A stretch of 51,770 nt of DNA, from positions 1 through 51,770 of the IMG/VR virus record IMGVR_UViG_3300020020_000041; one strand, given 5' to 3'. The first letter of the stretch is position 1; each line of letters opens with the position of its first letter. Below are positions 31,601 through 41,344 of this stretch, in pieces. The translations under genes and the position numbers were made by a program. This DNA comes from a virus. The notes below the pieces were generated by a model. That model saw only the letters and a program-made list of their open reading frames with translations. It ran no database searches and had not been told where the DNA came from.

Positions 31601-33051
31601 CCGGATCCGGTTTCGTCTGACAGAACGCCGGCGAGTTGCGCGGACGTTGTCGGCGCGAAAACCGACAGGTTGTCCGCTTTGAGCGGAACGAGTGCGGTAT
31701 CGATCGAGATCGTATTGCCGGACCGCGTTAGTCCGGTTCCGGCGGTTATCGCGCCGGCGCCAGAAAACTGCGTGAATAGCAGGTTCGTCGATCCGAGAAC
31801 GATCGGATCGTTCGTCGCCAGAACCCAACCGGTATCCGCCTGCGTCACGCCGTCCGTAACGAATACGAACATTCCGGCGGTTACCTCGAACGAGTTGTTC
31901 GCATCTGGCGATCTGGTCATCGCGACCGCGGCGCCGTTCCATATCCAGATTCCGTTGTCATACGCGGCGGTTTGGTTTTTGAGGAGAACGCGATCGCCGA
32001 CGGCCATTGACGCGCCGTCGATCGGCGTTCCCGGCGCCGCGGTATTGAGATTCGCGGTCGACGCGACGCGGACGGACGCTTTGGGATCGAGTCCGGCGGC
32101 GACGGAATCGACATACGCTTTGGTCGCCGCATCCTGCGCCGCGGACGGATCGTACAGATTCGAGATTTTCTGGTTATTCCACGAAACGGTTCCCGCCGGA
32201 ACCGCCAGACTCGACAACGGAACCGCCGCCGGATCGAACGTTACGGTCGGATTTCCGGCGACGCCGGCGGGATTCGTAACGACGATCGCGCCAGATCCGG
32301 AAACGAGCGTTCGCAGATCGTACGTATTCGCCGCGATCCGCGTCAGGAATCCGGTTCCTGATTGCGCCGCGATCGACGTCAGGTCCGCGTCCGCCGGTTG
32401 ACCGCCGCCAGATCCGGCGATGACTTGATCGTCGACGTACTTTTTCGTCGCCGCGTCCTGTTGGTTCGACGGATCGGCGAGTCCGGTAATCCGCTTTGCG
32501 TTCCACGGAACCGCCGCCGTCGGCGCCGCTAACAGCGAAATCGAGATCTGATCCGGATCGACGTCGATCGTCGGATTCGCCGCAACGCCGCCGCCGTTCG
32601 TGACCACGATTTTGGTCGACGCCGCGGTTATCGTCCGCGTTGCCGCGGTTCCGGCGCCGGTTCTGGCGATTAGTCCGGTTGTTGAGAGTCCGGCGATCGC
32701 CGTCAGGTCCGCGTCGAGCGGTTGAGAACCGCCGCCGCCGGCGACGTCTGGCGCGTTCGTTATTTTGTCGAGAACGATCCGCGTCGATCCGTTCGTTCCG
32801 CCGCGTCCGAGAATCGTTCCGACCAGAACGAAATCGTCCGGCGCCAGACCAGACGCCGCGGCGAGTCTGGCGTACGGTTCGTCGTGGATCTCGCCGGTTC
32901 CGATTTCGCGGAGAATCGGATTTCCGGTCGGTGCGTCGATCGAGTCGACTTGCATCCGTTCGAGCGACGCGCCGGCGACGTTGCCGAGTCCGGCGAGTTC
33001 GATACTCCGCGCGATATCGGTTGCGAGTTTGATCGGATTCGGATCCGTCAT
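28636..33051 (-). CDS. Tail fibre / receptor-binding protein with tandem repeats
   Basis: 1471 residues from ATG 33051, overlapping the upstream stop (ATGA). The middle consists of many units like TQTLTNKTLTNPRIGSI and MTSAQLAAIVSDETGSGLAV with interspersed NAGHNH motifs, typical of trimeric phage fibre shafts. Repeats with GKTLTSP and DFSNAGH alternate irregularly. The last ~150 residues (after GDGTWGPDIYQSP) form a distinct beta-rich head, probably the receptor-binding tip. The N-terminus (MTDPNPIKLATDIARSIELA) should attach to the tail tip. Confidence 0.88.
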   Translation of the reverse strand: MTDPNPIKLATDIARSIELAGLGNVAGASLERMQVDSIDAPTGNPILREIGTGEIHDEPYARLAAASGLAPDDFVLVGTILGRGGTNGSTRIVLDKITNAPDVAGGGGSQPLDADLTAIAGLSTTGLIARTGAGTAATRTITAASTKIVVTNGGGVAANPTIDVDPDQISISLLAAPTAAVPWNAKRITGLADPSNQQDAATKKYVDDQVIAGSGGGQPADADLTSIAAQSGTGFLTRIAANTYDLRTLVSGSGAIVVTNPAGVAGNPTVTFDPAAVPLSSLAVPAGTVSWNNQKISNLYDPSAAQDAATKAYVDSVAAGLDPKASVRVASTANLNTAAPGTPIDGASMAVGDRVLLKNQTAAYDNGIWIWNGAAVAMTRSPDANNSFEVTAGMFVFVTDGVTQADTGWVLATNDPIVLGSTNLLFTQFSGAGAITAGTGLTRSGNTISIDTALVPLKADNLSVFAPTTSAQLAGVLSDETGSGAAVFANSPTLTTPILGSPTIGTFTNANHNHQSVGGGGTLDVAAIGSGTLPVARGGTGGTSQATAQTGLGLVIGTDVQPYSATLSTWATKTAPSGVVVGTTDAQTLSGKTLTSPTIADFSNAQHAHTSAASGGQIGASGLAAMTSAQLAGIISDETGTGLAVFATAPTLTGPRIARIDDPAGARNLAFAYSPSAVNYLEIGNSATGVPLSIYLSGSDANIGLQIYPKGTGTVEINGVPIVTTSATQTLTNKTLTNPRIGSIRDANGNLSLNLPTAASAVNYVEIRNAPTLGAPFLAALGSDTNIDLLLAGKGTGRVQANGAPILTTNSTDTVTNKTLSGASNTFSNIPLATAVSGNLPVANLGGGGGAGPTTFWRGDGTWAVPAGTGGGGSGDVTGPAAAIDSEIALFGGTTGKIIKRATGSGLAKLTAGVLGIATAGTDYVTPAGTETLSNKTISSFRTSEIRDPYGAMVLDIEPAFAGVNYLQISNADAGAAPFLAALGADANIHLDLIAKGTGRVRAGGVEVVTLSGNQTLTGKTLVAPTIGSFTNAAHNHANAAGGGQIDHAALLNAGTNSHATIDTALSASTAHIAATAAHGATGAVVGTTNTQTLTGKTLTSPRINEILDTANGLRVVTFTGFAGAANLLDFSAVPSGSQPIISALGADANIAIQLIPKGTGTVQVSGIPVALTTATQTLTNKTLTTPTIADFSNAGHTHQNAAGGGQIGAAAIAAMTSAQLAAIVSDETGSGLAVFNNSPVLTTPSIANFSNAGHNHTNAATGSALDGSAIQSGTIAPARMGSGTPSAATVLRGDGTWGPDIYQSPILIYPPGFTLVSGNVTSQSSAATYAVYLGVCPIAATSVTFRCYVATAAAGITWAEVGIAKGTPALATAVLLTRMGFVNAATGFGSTGITAFTVPVSGVVPGDHLWIIYGSSATTVQALRAGAGDQINSGRLVSSAATRPSTFAANTSFSVTGSANNDPHFAAMWS

Positions 33052-34190
33052 ATCGCCTGCCCCCACCGGAGAATTTTCGACAATTTCCACGTCATTAGCG
33101 CGTTTTTGCCGAGTCCGAACGATAGCGACTGAATACGCCAGATCCCTTTCGCCGCTTCATCGCCGTCGCGCGTTTCTAGGTTGAGTTTGAGCGTTTGATC
33201 GAGCGACCATTCCAGAAACGGAATCGAGACAACCGTTACCGAAACGAGCGCGGACGCGGCGTCATCCATGATTCGATCGGCGAGATCGTCGCACGCCGAT
33301 TGCGAATGGAGATTCGGATCCGAAACCGTCGGGTGCGTCAGGATTTCCGGTTTCGCCGCGGTTCCGAGTCGGAAAATCGACGTTTCCGAATCCGTATCGT
33401 TATTGATCCGGTACGCGTAAATCGGCGCGTCTGTTTTTTTCGGATCGTTGCCGATAACCGTGACCTCATTGAACAGTTTTGAGAGATCGGTTTGTCGGAC
33501 AACGTTTCCGGTAACGTTCGCGTTCGCGTTTGAGAGTTCGAGCGCCGGTTGAACGTCGCCGAGTTTGCGGAATTTGTGCGACCGGATCCGTCCGAACCGG
33601 TCCTCGAACGCCGGGATATAACCGATCGAGCGCGCCAGATCGTTGAAAACCTGTTCCCGCGTTGCGTCACTAGGCCACGAACGCCGTTTCGGTAACGTAT
33701 CGGACGCCGCCGGAATCAGAGATCGAACGCCGGCGATCGAGCATTGCGTCCGCATCGCGGTCGCGACGTTCTGTCCGGTTGCGAGTGAATACGGTTTGCC
33801 GATCCGCCGCGCACGCATTTTGTTGAGCGGTCCGCGCGCGTCGAGAATTTGCGTTCCGGATTGTTCGGTATAGGTTGTTTCTGGCGTCGGCATCACCTGA
33901 AATAGCCCCTGTTGCGCGCGTTCGATAATCTGTCCGGTTCCGTCTGGCGATTGATACCGGACGGTGAGAAACGGCGCGATCCAGTCCCGGTAATGTTGGA
34001 ATTGATCGATATCGGTAACGGTTCCGCGGAATAGCATCCCGCCGCCGGTCGACGGTTCCGCGGTTATTTGCGCCGAGTCCGTTCCGATCGATCCGGACAC
34101 GTTTTCGAGCATGTTGTTATCCGGATCCGCGCGATAGAACTCGGTGCCGATTAGCAGGTCGCCTTGATAGTACGCGTACGGAATAACCAT
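33048..34190 (-). CDS. Minor tail protein / tail hub
   Basis: 380 residues; the start overlaps the upstream stop (TGATG) and the end overlaps the fibre start. Beta-rich (FLTVRYQSPDGTGQIIERAQ) with a middle region YIPAFEDRFGRIRSHKFRKL, reminiscent of siphophage hub proteins. Position between the large tail-tip protein and fibre supports a baseplate or hub role. Confidence 0.75.
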   Translation of the reverse strand: MVIPYAYYQGDLLIGTEFYRADPDNNMLENVSGSIGTDSAQITAEPSTGGGMLFRGTVTDIDQFQHYRDWIAPFLTVRYQSPDGTGQIIERAQQGLFQVMPTPETTYTEQSGTQILDARGPLNKMRARRIGKPYSLATGQNVATAMRTQCSIAGVRSLIPAASDTLPKRRSWPSDATREQVFNDLARSIGYIPAFEDRFGRIRSHKFRKLGDVQPALELSNANANVTGNVVRQTDLSKLFNEVTVIGNDPKKTDAPIYAYRINNDTDSETSIFRLGTAAKPEILTHPTVSDPNLHSQSACDDLADRIMDDAASALVSVTVVSIPFLEWSLDQTLKLNLETRDGDEAAKGIWRIQSLSFGLGKNALMTWKLSKILRWGQAI

Positions 34191-36874
34191 CAGGCGATCG
34201 CCTTTTCCCGCGCGTCCGTTTGCGTAAATTCGAACGATAGAGTCCAGAGTCCGCCGGCGGGAGCGTCCGTATAGCGGACGTTCGCGATGTTGCCGTACCA
34301 GCGGTGGCGCCGTCCGTCGCGGTAGACCATCGTTCCGCCGTATTCGAGTAGTTTTTCAAGGTTGTGGATCAACGCCAGACGTTCGAGTTCCGTTCCGGCG
34401 ATTTTGTACTCGCAGTTGACCGTCCGATAGAACGTTCCGTCATCGACCGCGCGCGGACGCCGCGATCCCCAGATTGGCAGATATGACGGTCCGCCGGGAT
34501 ATCCGATCTGGCGGTCCTCACGATACGGGAGAACGATCCGCCGCGCGCCGGGATTGCGCGCCGAACAGATAACCGTGCCGTCGAAATTGAGCGTTATTTC
34601 CTGCCGTTGCGTCGCCGAAACCTGCTGAACCAGATCGCCGCCGCCGAGATCGATCGTCGCAACCTGCTTGATTGAGTAAACGTATGTCGTATCCGCCGCC
34701 GCGGTGTAATCGATAAACGATCGATCGGACGGCGACGTCAGGACCGCGATCCGTTTGTTCTCGCCGGATTCCGGTTCGTCTGGTTCGAACAGACCGTCAT
34801 CGACCGCGCGCCGCATTACGATCCATTCGTCGAATTGACCGGACGTATAGGTCGTTGGATCCCACGTCAGGACCACCGCGGTTTCGATTCGTTCGCCGGC
34901 GACGATATGCGGCGAAACCTGAAATCCGGTAATCTCGGCGAGTTCCGAGATATCGACCGTGAATATCGTTTCGACCGAATCGCCGCGGATTCCGCCGAGA
35001 TCCCAGACGGTCACGGTAACGCGGTATTCGTCGCCGTTTTCGAGATATCCCGCCGGTATCCGGTGCGCCGTTGTTCCGGAAACCGTTTCCGCCGACTGAT
35101 AAACGAGTCCGTACGTATTCGTCCCGGGTAGCAGGCCCATCACGGTTACTTGAAACCGTTGCTGCGACGATACGGACCAGTCGATTAGCGGCGTGTTCGT
35201 ATTGACGGTTGAGAGATTCGCCGGCGCCGAGATCGTTACGACCGGACCGCTTGAATACGTCAGCGACCGCAACGGCGACAGAGATCCGGCGCCGAGCGAA
35301 TCGTTACCAGATCCGTAAACCGTTCCGTCGAATGACCACGCGTCCCAGAAATAAACCGTTCCGGTTGTCGCCAGATCCGCGGCGACGGTTTGATACCGCC
35401 ATACCGCGTTCGTTGCGTCATACGTCATTGGTCGCGTTGCGATAACCGTCGCGCCGTCCGCCGCCAGAATCCGCGCGTTGACCACGAGTCCGGATCCGAT
35501 CGTATCGTCCGGATCGGTTACCGCGACAACGAGTTCCGGACGCGCGGACGTAACGATTCCGTCCGCCGGCGCGATCGGCGCCGGTATCGACGGCGGCGTA
35601 TTGATCGCGAACGTTCGACCGTTCGACCAGCCGGTCGCGACCGTCGCGACGTCCTCGGCGCGGATCCGGTAATTGAGTTCGTCATTCTCGCCGGTCGATC
35701 CGTTCGGCAGTTGAATAAATCCGGTCGATGCCCACGGAATCGAGATCGTTCCGCCGACGGCGACCGGCGTTCCGAGCGTTATTCGCGGCGAGTCGCGGAT
35801 CATCTCGCCGTTTTTCTTGCGGATCTGTAACCAGACGTATTTCGCCGCGGATCCGGACGGATTCGCCCAGACGCCGGTAAACGGTCCGGGCGTTCTGGTT
35901 TGCTGTTTGCCGGACGGCGTTCCGGCGGACGTATTGATCGATCCGACACCGACCGTAAACGAGATCGGAACCGTCCATTTCGAGCGTAATCCGGCCTGAT
36001 CGGAAACGGACGCTTGCCACCAATACTGCGCGCCCGGCGTCAGCGCGGAACCGATATACGTCTGCCCGAATTCGTTCGCCGTTTGTTCGCCGGCGGCGGC
36101 GTTATACGCGTAATTCCAGACAACGTTTGTCACGGTCGCGGATCCGGAATCGACGGACGTTCCGACGCGGATATAGACCCGGTTGAGTTTTTCCGGCGAC
36201 GGCGCGCCGTTTGGCATTTCGAGATCGGCGTCCGCGAAATCGCCGCGGAACGTCGGCGTCAGGTCAGACAGAACAGCGCCGTTGACCGGAACCAGAGATC
36301 CCGCCGGAATCGTCGGCGCGGTTGCGATCTGGCACTCTAACCAGATCGACAACAGTCCCATTTCGTCGCCGTTTGGCAACGTGCCTTCGGTGCCGGTCGC
36401 CGCGAACGGATCCTGCGGCGTTGTCGTTGTTCCGATCGTTTTCCGATAGACCTGATTATCGATTCCGATCGCGGGATGGATCTCGCCGGACACGCCGTAC
36501 GCCAGAACCGCGTTTTTCGCCGTGAACCCCTTGAATACGGTTTGTCCCGGCATCAACAGAACCGCGGATTCGAGCGCGCGCGAATACGTCGTTCCGTCTG
36601 ATTCGTCGAGCATCGCGGTTCCCGCGGAGAACTCCGCGGTCCGTCCGAGTAATTCGCCCGGTCCGCCGAGATCGGTTTCGTCCCAGATCGCGAACCGGAT
36701 CAGCGGCGACGTATCGAATCGACCGACGCGACCGTGCGCCGCGAACGCGTACATTGCGGTCGATACGCGCGGTCCTTTGGTCGCTTTTTGATTGCCGACG
36801 TCGACGGTTTGCTGCTTGATCCAGTACGCGACTTTTGCCGTCGCCGGTTTGTATCCGTTGTATGCGATCGCCAT
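34190..36874 (-). CDS. Minor tail protein with fibronectin-like repeats
   Basis: 894 residues, ribosome site AAAGGGACCGGA. Several Ig/Fn3-like segments occur: VNTNTPLIDWSVSSQQRFQV, PPSIPAPIAPADGIVTSARP, and VYSIKQVATIDLGGGDLVQQ. The C-terminal part (ERLALIHNLEKLLEYGGTMV) resembles distal-tail type domains. It follows the tape measure, so it forms the tail tip, with Ig folds that may bind carbohydrate. Confidence 0.78.
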   Translation of the reverse strand: MAIAYNGYKPATAKVAYWIKQQTVDVGNQKATKGPRVSTAMYAFAAHGRVGRFDTSPLIRFAIWDETDLGGPGELLGRTAEFSAGTAMLDESDGTTYSRALESAVLLMPGQTVFKGFTAKNAVLAYGVSGEIHPAIGIDNQVYRKTIGTTTTPQDPFAATGTEGTLPNGDEMGLLSIWLECQIATAPTIPAGSLVPVNGAVLSDLTPTFRGDFADADLEMPNGAPSPEKLNRVYIRVGTSVDSGSATVTNVVWNYAYNAAAGEQTANEFGQTYIGSALTPGAQYWWQASVSDQAGLRSKWTVPISFTVGVGSINTSAGTPSGKQQTRTPGPFTGVWANPSGSAAKYVWLQIRKKNGEMIRDSPRITLGTPVAVGGTISIPWASTGFIQLPNGSTGENDELNYRIRAEDVATVATGWSNGRTFAINTPPSIPAPIAPADGIVTSARPELVVAVTDPDDTIGSGLVVNARILAADGATVIATRPMTYDATNAVWRYQTVAADLATTGTVYFWDAWSFDGTVYGSGNDSLGAGSLSPLRSLTYSSGPVVTISAPANLSTVNTNTPLIDWSVSSQQRFQVTVMGLLPGTNTYGLVYQSAETVSGTTAHRIPAGYLENGDEYRVTVTVWDLGGIRGDSVETIFTVDISELAEITGFQVSPHIVAGERIETAVVLTWDPTTYTSGQFDEWIVMRRAVDDGLFEPDEPESGENKRIAVLTSPSDRSFIDYTAAADTTYVYSIKQVATIDLGGGDLVQQVSATQRQEITLNFDGTVICSARNPGARRIVLPYREDRQIGYPGGPSYLPIWGSRRPRAVDDGTFYRTVNCEYKIAGTELERLALIHNLEKLLEYGGTMVYRDGRRHRWYGNIANVRYTDAPAGGLWTLSFEFTQTDAREKAIA

Positions 36875-36887
36875 TCCGGTCCCTTTG

Positions 36888-39800
36888 TTAGCGCAGCGCG
36901 CCGGGTAGGTTCGCCAGAACGTCCGCGGAGTAGCGACCGGCGTCCGCGCCGGCGAGAATTCGTCCGAGCGAACCGGCGTCGAGTGCGTAAACGTTGATGA
37001 TCGTCGATCCGCCGCCAGATCCGCCAGATCCGGACGGAATCGATCCGATCGCGGCGCCAGATAGCGAAACGCCGCCGGCGGCGCCGAGTCCCGCGTTTAT
37101 CAGCGATTGAGCGGCGGACCCAACCGGTTTCATCCAGTCCAGAACGCCGAGCGCGACGCCCTCGCCGAACGGCGATCCGACCTGATTCCGCGCCGCTTTT
37201 GACGGTGAGTGCATTTGCCCCTCACGGCGCGCGGCGTCGATCGCGGTCCGGACCAGACGCGCGGACGTTGCCGCGACCAGACCGATCGTCGCGTTTATTC
37301 CGGCGGCGATTCCCTGTCCGAGCGAAACGCCGATCGCGAATCCGGTCGAGAACTGGTTCCCGGTCGACGCCATTAGCGCGCGGATCATTGCGATCGCCTG
37401 TTGAACCGCGGCGACGGTCCGCTGCATGCCGGCGGTCATTCCGAGCGCGAACGTATTTCCGCCCTGTACGCCAGCCTGCGCGAACGCCGGTAGCGCGGTT
37501 GTCGCGACCGTTTGCAGACCGGCGACGTATTTCGTTGTTCCGTCTTTGTTCGTCGCGACCTGCCGCGCCAGACCATTTAGAGCAGGCGTAAGCGACGATT
37601 TGATCGTTCCGGCGGTTTTACCCGCGGCGAGTCCGGCGTTCGCTAACGCACCGTCTTTCGCGCCGAATTTGGCGAACGGATCCGCTATGTCCTCAATCTG
37701 CGGGTACGGTTTGCCGATCTCGACGGACGGATCGTTCGGATCGACTTTCGTTTCGCCCTCGCCGCCGCCGGATTCGCCGCCGAACAGATCGCGCGCGGCG
37801 CCGAGAACGTCGCCGGACGCTAGTTTTTGCATCCAGTTCGGAATCGCGTTTTTGACGCCGATTTTTAGTTCCTCAACCTGACCGGCGAACCATGACGTTA
37901 TTCCGCCGGCGAAACCGGTCAGCGTATCGGCGTCGAACTCGAAAACGCCGCCGAGCGCGGCGACCAGAGAATCGCGGAGTCCAGAGAACGCGCCGCCAGA
38001 CGCGATGCCGTGACCGGTTGCGATCGCGACGTCCGAACCTTCGAGCGTTGCGCCGCCGAGTAGCGCGTCCGATAACGCGTTCCAGAGATTGCCGGCGACG
38101 CCGGCGAGATCGGACGCCGACAACGCCAGACCTTGCCCGATCGTCAATGCTTGAACGACGGCGCCGGCGAGTAGCGAAACCAGAGATTCCGCCGCTTTGG
38201 AGAAATCGATATCGCCCTCGCCGAATATCAGCCCTTTCCAGAATCCCGCGATTCCGGTAATAAACAACGCGTCGAGTCCGGCGATCGCCGTAAATCCGGC
38301 GGCGATCGCGGTAACGATTCCGTTTACTAGCGAACTGACGTCCTCCGCGGAGAACCGGATCGACGTCGCCGCGGTCAGTAGCGAAACGATCCCATCGTGG
38401 ATCGCGGCGCCGACCGATTCGTTCGTATGGAACCAGTCGCCGAATATCGATCCGAGATCGATATCGTCGAGCATATCCAGAAACGCGGACGATAGCGACG
38501 AAACGCCAGATCCGACGCCGCCGAGAACGTCGCCGATCGACGCGCCGGCGGTCGACGCGAATTTGAACGCCGCCGTTACGATGATCGTTCCGACGTCGAG
38601 CGCGGATCCGTTCGCGGACGTTGTCAGTTTGTATCCGCCGAGCGTTCGTTGACCGCCGGTAATATGTTCGCCGGTGATTTTCCGTTTGATCCAGTCCCAG
38701 ACGCCGCCGGCCAGCGCCGCGATCTGTCCGCCGAGTTTGAGCGCGCCAGAAATAACGATCGTTCCGAGTTCGATCGCGTTGAAATCGTTCGAAACCGCGA
38801 TTCCGTGACCGGTCGCGACCGCGGCGTCTGATCCGGCGAGATGGGTTCCGAATAGTTTTCCTTTGACCCACTCCCAGAGATTGCCGCCGATATTGAGTAA
38901 ACCGCCGCCGAGTTTGAGCGCGCCGGTAATCAGAATGTCGCCGAGATTGATCGCCAGAGATCCGAGATCGCCGAAAACGCCGCCCATATCGGATAACGCT
39001 TTGCCCCAATTGCCCTTGAAAACCTCGGAGATCGCGTTACCGAATCCGCGCAACGCCATACCAGAATCGTGGAATATCCGATCGAGCGGTTCGAATCCGG
39101 TTTTGATCGACGTCAGCGCGGTTCCGATCGTCCGCGGTAGCGAACTCAGCGTTGTTCCGAACGCGCGGAGTATCCGTTCGCCCTGCGTGCCGAACAGAGC
39201 ATCGATTCCGGCGCCGATTCCGCCAGACTTGATGATCGACGAAATCGTTTTCAGTTCGTTGCCGATAACCTTGAAACCGCGACCGAACCGGGACGCTTCC
39301 TTGCCGATCGCTTTGAACGCTTTTACGAACCGGTCGAACCGTTTGCCGAGTTTCGGATCGAACGCCTTTCCGAGCGAAACGCCGAGCGCGCCGAATATCG
39401 ATTCGATGATTCCGTGGGACGTCCGCAACGTCCGGTAGAACAGCATGAAATTCTCGACGAACTCGCCGATCGACGCCGCGATTCCGTCAATGAAATCCGC
39501 GAATCCGCCGAAATTGGTTTTGTACGCGATTGCCAGAATCGCCAGCGCCGCGACGATCGCCAGAATGATCGGGTGCGCCGTTAGCATCCCCATCATCGCG
39601 GTCCGTAATTGCCGGAACGATCCGGCGAGTTGAACGATATGCGGGTACGCGAACGCCGCGCCGCCGGCGAGTCCGGCGACCGCGCCGGTTATTCCGACCG
39701 TTGCCGCGATCGCCGTTTGAATACCGCTATCGAGTTCGAGAAATACGTTCAGCATCCCGGTAACCGCATCGACAACCGCGCGCGCCGCCGGTATTAGCGC

Positions 39801-40901
39801 GGTGCCGATAACGATCGCAACGGTTTCGATCGTCCCTTTGAGTTGTTCCATCGATCCGTTGAAATTATCGAGTCTGGCGGCGGCGGCGCGACCGGCGGCG
39901 CCGGTATCGTCGACGGACGCGTAATAATCCGTCCACGCTTTGCCGGCGGTATCCGCGGCGTCCGTTTGCGATTTGAGTAATGGGAGAATCGCGCGGATTC
40001 CCTGTTCGTCGAAAATTTTCGACAGAACCGCGAATTTGTCCTCATCGTTCAGATGTTCGGTTTTCGTATTGAGTTCGTCGATTAGTTCCGGAAACGGTTT
40101 CATCGCGCCGGTCGCGTCGTAAACGTCGATCGCCAGACGCTTTAGTTCTTTGGCGCCCTCAGTTGTCGGCGTCGCCATATTGCCGAGCGCGGAGTTGAGC
40201 GACGTTCCGGCGCGGGATCCCTCGATTCCGGCGTCCGCCATAATCGCTAACGCGGTGGTAACGTCCTCGATCGAGATTCCGAGCGAATCCGCCGTCGTTC
40301 CGACGTAGGACATTGCGTCGCCCAGACCTTGCGCGTCCGCGGCGGACGCGTTCGCGGCGCCGGCGAACAGATCGGCGACATGCGTCGCTTGATCGCCGGC
40401 GAGTCCGAATTGATTGAGCGCGGTCGAGATCAGCGTCGCCGCGGCAGGCAACGAAACGCCGGCGGCGGCGGCGAGTTCCGTCGCGCCGTCCGCCCCGCCT
40501 GCTAGCGCGTCCTCGATCGACACGCCAGCCTTGACCAATTCCTCAATCGCTAACGCGCCCTCGGTCGCCGAGAACGCGGTGTCCTTGCCGATCTGTAACG
40601 CTTTGGCGCGGATCTGGTCCATCTCGGCGTCCGTCGCGTTTGCAACGGCGGCGACGTTCGAGATCGCCTGTTCGAAATTGGCGGCGGTTTTGAACGCCAG
40701 AAATCCGGCGCCGACGGTTGCCGCGCCGATACCCAATAGCGCCTTCGACGCCATTCCGGATTGTGCGAACGATTGGGAGAGATTTTTCGACGATTGATTC
40801 GCGGCGGTTTGCAGACGCCCTAGGTTGTTGACCGCCGAATCGACGTCGATAACAACCTCGCCGTGAGCCGATCCGAGATTTGTTCCGAACGCGTCCGTCA
40901 T
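36888..40901 (-). CDS. Tape measure protein
   Basis: 1337 residues, the longest tail gene before the tip genes. The N-terminal third has the phage TMP core (IGKDTAFSATEGALAIEELV and GLGDAMSYVGTTADSLGISI), followed by hydrophobic helices (IILAIVAALAILAIAYKTNF) that can form membrane spans, and long amphipathic repeats. It sets tail length and helps DNA entry. Start ATG 40901 with GGGGGC upstream. Length predicts a tail of roughly 200 nm by the usual 0.15 nm per residue rule. Confidence 0.92.
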   Translation of the reverse strand: MTDAFGTNLGSAHGEVVIDVDSAVNNLGRLQTAANQSSKNLSQSFAQSGMASKALLGIGAATVGAGFLAFKTAANFEQAISNVAAVANATDAEMDQIRAKALQIGKDTAFSATEGALAIEELVKAGVSIEDALAGGADGATELAAAAGVSLPAAATLISTALNQFGLAGDQATHVADLFAGAANASAADAQGLGDAMSYVGTTADSLGISIEDVTTALAIMADAGIEGSRAGTSLNSALGNMATPTTEGAKELKRLAIDVYDATGAMKPFPELIDELNTKTEHLNDEDKFAVLSKIFDEQGIRAILPLLKSQTDAADTAGKAWTDYYASVDDTGAAGRAAAARLDNFNGSMEQLKGTIETVAIVIGTALIPAARAVVDAVTGMLNVFLELDSGIQTAIAATVGITGAVAGLAGGAAFAYPHIVQLAGSFRQLRTAMMGMLTAHPIILAIVAALAILAIAYKTNFGGFADFIDGIAASIGEFVENFMLFYRTLRTSHGIIESIFGALGVSLGKAFDPKLGKRFDRFVKAFKAIGKEASRFGRGFKVIGNELKTISSIIKSGGIGAGIDALFGTQGERILRAFGTTLSSLPRTIGTALTSIKTGFEPLDRIFHDSGMALRGFGNAISEVFKGNWGKALSDMGGVFGDLGSLAINLGDILITGALKLGGGLLNIGGNLWEWVKGKLFGTHLAGSDAAVATGHGIAVSNDFNAIELGTIVISGALKLGGQIAALAGGVWDWIKRKITGEHITGGQRTLGGYKLTTSANGSALDVGTIIVTAAFKFASTAGASIGDVLGGVGSGVSSLSSAFLDMLDDIDLGSIFGDWFHTNESVGAAIHDGIVSLLTAATSIRFSAEDVSSLVNGIVTAIAAGFTAIAGLDALFITGIAGFWKGLIFGEGDIDFSKAAESLVSLLAGAVVQALTIGQGLALSASDLAGVAGNLWNALSDALLGGATLEGSDVAIATGHGIASGGAFSGLRDSLVAALGGVFEFDADTLTGFAGGITSWFAGQVEELKIGVKNAIPNWMQKLASGDVLGAARDLFGGESGGGEGETKVDPNDPSVEIGKPYPQIEDIADPFAKFGAKDGALANAGLAAGKTAGTIKSSLTPALNGLARQVATNKDGTTKYVAGLQTVATTALPAFAQAGVQGGNTFALGMTAGMQRTVAAVQQAIAMIRALMASTGNQFSTGFAIGVSLGQGIAAGINATIGLVAATSARLVRTAIDAARREGQMHSPSKAARNQVGSPFGEGVALGVLDWMKPVGSAAQSLINAGLGAAGGVSLSGAAIGSIPSGSGGSGGGSTIINVYALDAGSLGRILAGADAGRYSADVLANLPGALR

Positions 40902-40939
40902 CGAATTGCCCCCGCGAGATCGCGCCGGCCAGACGCGTG

Positions 40940-40955
40940 CCTGTATGGTACCCGA
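40940..40955 (-). promoter_or_regulatory. GGTACCAT element (possible -10) before the tape measure gene
   Basis: Same octamer as at 48065 and 28609, in the 59-base gap between chaperone and tape measure genes. The -35 is weak. Confidence 0.35.
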
Positions 40956-40960
40956 CGGTT

Positions 40961-41344
40961 TTAGTATTCGATCCGGGACCAGTCGATCTCGCCGCCGGCG
41001 CGAACCAGATCCGCGGCGTTCTCCGCCTGCCGTTTCAACCGGTCGAACCGGTCCTCAACGCGCGGCGTCGATCCGTCCGGATTGAGCGCCAGAATTTCGA
41101 TCAGGCCGCGGTATCGCGGAACCGGAACCATCGGTTTCGAGTTGTTCCGCGTATCCGGAACGAATCGCTGCTGCGCCTCGCGATCGTCCGCCCACCGTTT
41201 GATCGCGCGGACCGATACGTCGAAATCCGCACAGACGTCTGGCGGTAGCGACCATTTGCCGCGGAGATCCAGAAATTCGGACGGTCGAACCGTATACGCC
41301 TGACAGACGTCCGCGATTATCCAGAGATCGAGTCGGTGTTGGAA
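40961..41344 (-). CDS. Tail assembly chaperone, frameshifted C-terminal part (gpGT)
   Basis: The frame has no start of its own and continues the upstream chaperone by a -1 shift at A-AAT-TTT (41350-41344). After the shift it reads FQHRLDLWIIADVCQAYTVR and ends WSRIEY before TAA at 40961-40963, adding about 127 residues. This is the standard siphophage arrangement, in which the long form binds the tape measure while the short form binds the major tail protein. Confidence 0.85.
   Translation of the reverse strand, partial: FQHRLDLWIIADVCQAYTVRPSEFLDLRGKWSLPPDVCADFDVSVRAIKRWADDREAQQRFVPDTRNNSKPMVPVPRYRGLIEILALNPDGSTPRVEDRFDRLKRQAENAADLVRAGGEIDWSRIEY

Noticed and set aside
28636-33051. Repeats in this region as a CRISPR array.
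   Set aside because: They are in-frame degenerate protein repeats without regular spacers.
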